DNA of 64,000 nt. It comes from Volvox africanus. Taxonomy: Eukaryota > Chlorophyta > Chlorophyceae > Chlamydomonadales > Volvocaceae. Made by a program: the position numbers and the translations under genes. Positions 59,812 through 64,000 of the stretch are shown piece after piece. Within the stretch, counting starts at the first letter, position 1. Every line of letters begins with the position of its first letter. Below the pieces are notes generated by a model. That model saw only the letters and a list, made by a program, of their open reading frames with translations, was not told where the DNA came from and did no database searches. The stretch covers positions 3,459,001-3,523,000 of the forward strand of contig BSDZ01000004.1 in assembly GCA_030268105.1 (NCBI GenBank), read 5' to 3'.

Positions 59812-60636
59812 TGTTGTGCTACGGTTCATTTCCCGCCGACGCGTAGGTCGACGCGATCCTACGAGGCGAAGTGCTTTTGTGATGAACGCATTACATATGA
59901 ATGAATCTGCATGATATAAATGTATTCGCATACATTTATATATGCATTTGGCATGTTGTCATTATCCATCGCGACATCGCATCATGGCAAATCTGCCTAG
60001 CATGCATGAATGACCGAAGCATTGAAGTGCGCATTATGCTCGTGCTACAAAACGATAAGTAATATTATCTGATATAATATTACTTCATTTAAGCACACGT
60101 TGAGAGCGCCGCACTCGTCGCGATACATGCCCTGCAACCGGATATCGTTATCCGGACCTTTGCATCATGCGAATGCCGGAAAGGCTTACACGTTGTTATG
60201 CGTAGACATCGCCTAGACGCAGTAGGGATGTCACATCTAGGATCGGCCTCCTGATGTGAATCGTACGGCATTGCGATGCTGCGAGTATAACAGATGCGAG
60301 GACGGCTAAAGCAAGATAAGACATTCGATACCGGAGAACACTTGTGTGTTCTACATTACTATTACTATACGATACTCTGCTTAGCCCGAGCTAAGCCTGA
60401 ACTTCGCTAATCACCGCCGCGTGATGATTGCTTGCTTCCGGCGCTGACGGCGATTTCGTCCATTGCATCATTCCGATCTGTAAGACCGTAAGTTATATCT
60501 CTCTTCGTCTTGAAGTCTTCCGCTGTCTCTGTTTGCTCTCGCTTGCCTTGCTGTACTTGCAAGTGCTCGCGCATCGGTGTCGATAGTCTCCAGACGTGCA
60601 GATACTCATGAGCAAACGCGAACGAGAGGTACAACA
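59812..60636 (+). repeat. Older family 1 LTR abutting A
   Basis: 825 bp, starting immediately after the CCCGT copy and followed by only 11 nt of internal sequence (AATTGGTATCG, the beginning of a PBS) before element I resumes. It is a remnant of an earlier insertion at the same place. Confidence 0.88.
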
Positions 60637-60647
60637 AATTGGTATCG

Positions 60648-62340
60648 CTTTTCTGTATAATCCGATCGGTTTCTTTGCGCCCAATTAGCTTGGGTTCTTG
60701 ATTTCCGCTGACGATCGCAGCCAAAGCGAAATTAACCTCAGGCTCCGCAACAGTTCCGCCCTCCTCTGGTTTGACATCTTGGTACGACAGACAAGGTACC
60801 TTAGGCGATAGGTTCCCTTTGCACAAACTAAGTGTGCTGGACTCCATATCGATGCGCGTGGGGTACTGTTGTTATGTCGCGGCACCCAATGTCCATGTAG
60901 TGCTGTCTCCGAGAGACCTTGTTGCACTCATTGGGCCCTAACACACAGAGGGTCCTTTGACGACTAAGGGTGATCCTGCCCACGATGGGATGCTTACCCT
61001 CATCAACGAGGGTAACCTGTCACAATCAGACGACTGTGGGGTCGACCCCAACACATTCACCTCCTTTGCTGAGATGAAGTCGTCACTGGCACTAGTATCC
61101 TCAAGTGCCTTCATCATTCGACCAGTGAGGCCGACTTCAATAACGGAAACACAATAATCTGTCAGAGTCGACTCCACAGATAACAAAAGTGATTCTAGGG
61201 CGGGCTCAAAATTAACAAGACCCGCTACAGGGGCTTCTACCAGACATCAAAGGCATAGGACAATTCTGGCAACAGAACTGCGGATCCCGCCACGTTCACA
61301 TCATCAATCAACACAGTGCCTGACTTGAATCAGAGGACACGTTGCATACTGTTTAACAAAGCGGTAGCCCTACGCTGGCTGTGAAATGGTAGCAACAAAC
61401 ATGCAGGAGTGTCCGGACATTGATGTCTACATCTCCTGTACCTGACCAACTGTTCGAACGGCTCACTTTGAGATGAGGGGACGAACAAACGATACGTTCT
61501 CAAGGACTAAAAGCAACGATGCTTCACAGTTGGACATACGAATGACCACCGACCATGCATTTGCTCAGCTGTCCCGGGTGGAGTCAACTCCGCTTCAATC
61601 CAGGCATCCCCCTACTTTGACCGTGGGGCCAAAGGCGGCAACAATGGCAATCCATCATGAGATAACCCACCGCACATCTCCAACAGAGAGTGATCTCCTT
61701 CCGACGCACAAGCTTGGATTGTGTACACTCCCCTTTTGTCAGTCATGAGTCCTGCGCTTGCATGGCAGTCACATGAGGCACAAATCTCAAAGCATTCTGT
61801 CTAGCTGGAATACGCATCTCAGCTCTTAGGACAATTGGCATCACAAGAGCCTCAAAATGTGATTAATAGGCAGTTACAGTTTCATTCGGAAACATGAAAA
61901 ATGAGCCAAAGGCTAACATACAGTGTGCCTCAATATCACGTGACTGAGCTTCTGGGGTAAAGCGTGCATGTAGGTTGACAGTCAACTCATCAAACGTGAA
62001 GTTTTCCCATGCAGTGATCCCTTGATCATACCATGTCTTTGCTATACCCTCGAGGGTATTCCTAACAAAGAGACACCTCACCTCATCATGTTCACCGCCA
62101 CGGACCAACTGCAGGTACTTCCAAATATCACGTAGATAGAAACGAGTTGCATTCACAATGTCACGTCCAACATTCATATCATAGATAAATAAGATAAATA
62201 ATTTCGGTGCTGTGATAGTAAACCTCTTCACTTCATTACCGTTGGCACGGTCTTGCATTTGAGGCGATAGCAAACCCCGTTGATCGGCAATTCCATCTGT
62301 AACCGTCAGGGCTGCCAAGTGTGGCGTAGTAAGATGGATA
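60648..62340 (-). pseudogene. Protease and gag remnants of I
   Basis: 60648-60900 continues the protease-linked region of C (LSLCKGNLSPKVP, EVNFALAAIVSGNQEP). 60900-61500 reads decayed protease and pre-protease sequence (near 61060, antisense of the protease active-site region). The gag core at 61863-62318 has FYLRDIWKYLQLVRGG, CLFVRNTLEGIAKTWYDQG and FDELTVNLHARFTPE, almost the same as the H0 fragment at 4945-5403. Many stops and shifts separate the parts. Confidence 0.78.
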
Positions 62341-62971
62341 GGGGCCTAAAACACAAGAGAATCTTGAGCAGTAATTGTGTCAATAGTCTCAGGATCCCTA
62401 TCAAACATTCTAGGAACGGTACCCAGCTCAGGTTGACATGCCAAGCCTACAAACGACGGGTCGTCACGTCCCGCCATCATGGAACACTGACCAATATATT
62501 CAAATTGCGTGACAATAAACGATGCAAATAATTCTAAAGCAAGTGTGCAAGCGATTCACACGAATCTAGCACAAGAATACAAGCAATTTGGTCAGCACAC
62601 CGACAATACTCTTGCAGACTTCGAGTAGATATGGCAGATACGTATTCAGTTGGTCCCTGTAGTCCGCGCGATCAAAGCCTCCAGCTGATTAGAACACAAG
62701 TTGTAACCAGGAGCTATCGCAAGCGGTGCCGGACCACTAGTTTCACCTGCAACTCAGAGCAAAGGCTCACGCCACAATTGCAGTAAACCACAGAGGTATA
62801 AAAGCAATCACAATTTGGAAGCAACAGTATCTAATACAGCGTGGACAAGTTCTTCGGCGATAATGTCTAGTGGGCGACGTCGCCCATGGTCGACAATCGT
62901 CCTAGAAAGAACTTACTTCCGATTGAGCATCATTAGACAATCAGGCAACGAACCTGTCTCGATACCAAATT
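62341..62971 (-). other. Leader of I, with ORF0 exons and PBS
   Basis: On the minus strand from 62971: PBS TGGTATCGAGACAGGTTCG, then ORF0 exon 1 remnant (PLDIIAEELVHAVLDTVAS, but its start region is altered), intron-like DNA, and exon 2 with NQLEALIARTTG. It contains the uninterrupted FG target site (GGTGCCGGACCACTAG near 62727). Confidence 0.7.
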
Positions 62972-63785
62972 TGTTGTATCCTTCCTTCTTCGATCATGCA
63001 CTGAATCTGCACGTCTGAGTGTTAGCTACACGTGCATGGTGCTTACGAACAGCAAGACACTTCAGTGCAAGCAACGTGACAGCGGAAGACTGATAAATAA
63101 GGAAAGATTCAACTTACAATGATCTTCAGTTGCAAATTAGAAGTCTGCCGTCAGACCCCGCGGGCAATGTTCATCATCCGGCTGGGGATGGTATGCTAGA
63201 ATAGCTCAGGCCGAATATAAATGAGTAAAACGTATATATCAGAATCAGACTGAGTTAAGTACGCGAGTACTTGACCCAAAATAGCGTCAAGCCGACTTCG
63301 GTCTCTAGGCGGCCGTCCTCACACCTATCACGTCGTGATACCGATGTGCAGTACAGGTCTCACTGGATTTCGATCTCAAGTGTGAGTACCTTCGTAGCAC
63401 TATTCTAAATACCGCGTAATCCGTGATATTAATGAATGCAGCGCATGCAATATGCGAAGGTCCGAATACCGATATTCAGTTGCCGACCCAACCATCACGA
63501 TTGTCGCATTCTTGCATATGCGTATGGTTTATGACGTAGATGAGGTAATAATATTTAAAGTATTATTACGTGATATAATATGCCAATGGATAGATCCAAA
63601 TAAACTATCAGCGTCGAGTCAAACATGTTGACCGACAGCGCGATGTCGTAGATGATCATGCAACGTGCCTGATTAGCTAGATATACTCGAATATATCTTG
63701 CTAATATAATTATATCATGCTTCATAATGCTTGAATGGGTTGCGGTCTATTTCAGTGCAAACGGTGATCGAACCGGTGTACAACA
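62972..63785 (-). repeat. 5' LTR of I (family 2)
   Basis: 814 bp, TGTTGTATCC to GGTGTACAACA; hairpin C at 63462-63479 has a G-U pair on the sense strand. Confidence 0.9.
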
Positions 63786-64000
63786 CTCGCACCTATCACG
63801 TAGCGATACCGATGTGCAGTACAGGTCTCACTGGATTCCGATCTCAAGTGTGAGTACCTTCGTAGCACTGTTCTAAATATCGCGTAATCCGTGATATTAT
63901 TGGATGCAAAGCATGCAATATGCAAAGGTCCGAATATCGATATTCGGTTGCCGACCCAACCATCGCGATCGTCACATTCTTGCATACACGTATGGTTTAT
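63786..64000 (-). repeat. Family 2 LTR fragment at the window edge
   Basis: Starts mid-LTR at CTCGCACCTATCACG and continues to the window end. It may be the far part of the LTR that stops at 46989, with about 24 bp missing between them. Confidence 0.75.

Larger units (their letters stand above)
48388..63785 (-). mobile_element. I: family 2 chromovirus, split by A and an older LTR
   Basis: The 3' LTR is 48388-49184 (797 bp) and the 5' LTR 62972-63785 (814 bp). Pol runs 49200-52175, and protease, gag and leader 60648-62971. Across the interruption about 20 bp present in C are missing. Flanks CCTGG and CTCGC do not match. The right half is more decayed and its gag is of H0 type, while the left half is close to C, so I may itself be a recombinant. 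Confidence 0.8.

Overview
The window is nuclear DNA of a eukaryote, most likely a volvocine green alga (Volvox/Chlamydomonas relatives). This is inferred from three things. First, the left edge carries the 3' end of an intron-rich gene whose product looks like the C-terminal part of a gametolysin (peptidase M11) matrix protease, ending in a C-x-DGIDNDCDGLVD-type motif. Second, the LTRs all carry TGTAA, the green-algal polyadenylation signal, at one fixed place. Third, nearly everything else is Ty3/gypsy chromovirus DNA plus one non-LTR element of a type common in such genomes. No tRNA, rRNA, CRISPR or bacterial gene is visible.

Layout. 1-3221: four exons of the protease-like gene; 3222-4674: non-coding DNA with small repeats. 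4675-43317: one stack of retrotransposons inserted inside each other. The outermost, H0 (family 2, minus), holds FG (family 1, minus), which holds D0 (minus), which holds both C (family 2, minus) and E (family 1, minus). C holds B (family 1, plus), and the 3' LTR of B holds two solo LTRs. Most levels keep matching 5-bp target duplications: CAGAC/CGGAC, ACATT/GCATT, TCATC, CTCGC, CCCTG, CAACA. 43318-46787: LTR pieces, a family 3 solo LTR, and a 5'-truncated non-LTR element ending in about 169 TAA triplets. 46788-63785: an LTR fragment, the truncated element K, then element I (family 2, minus), which holds A (plus), the one apparently intact element. 63786-64000: another LTR fragment.

How the elements work. 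In family 1 the order is LTR, a primer-binding site resembling the complement of initiator tRNA-Met, a two-exon 118-120 aa ORF0, Gag (about 410 aa, zinc knuckle CX2CX3HX4C), one in-frame UAG, then protease, reverse transcriptase, RNase H, DD35E integrase, GPY/F module and chromodomain, a purine tract and an LTR. Pol lies in the gag frame behind the single UAG. A 7-nt spacer, 7-bp stem and 18-nt loop follow this UAG in five copies from two families, with compensatory changes, which points to programmed readthrough.

The strongest candidates for undescribed biology are the UAG readthrough cassette, the conserved ORF0 upstream of gag, and a set of LTR hairpins whose stems diverge between families while pairing is kept, with most deviations being G-U pairs on the sense strand.
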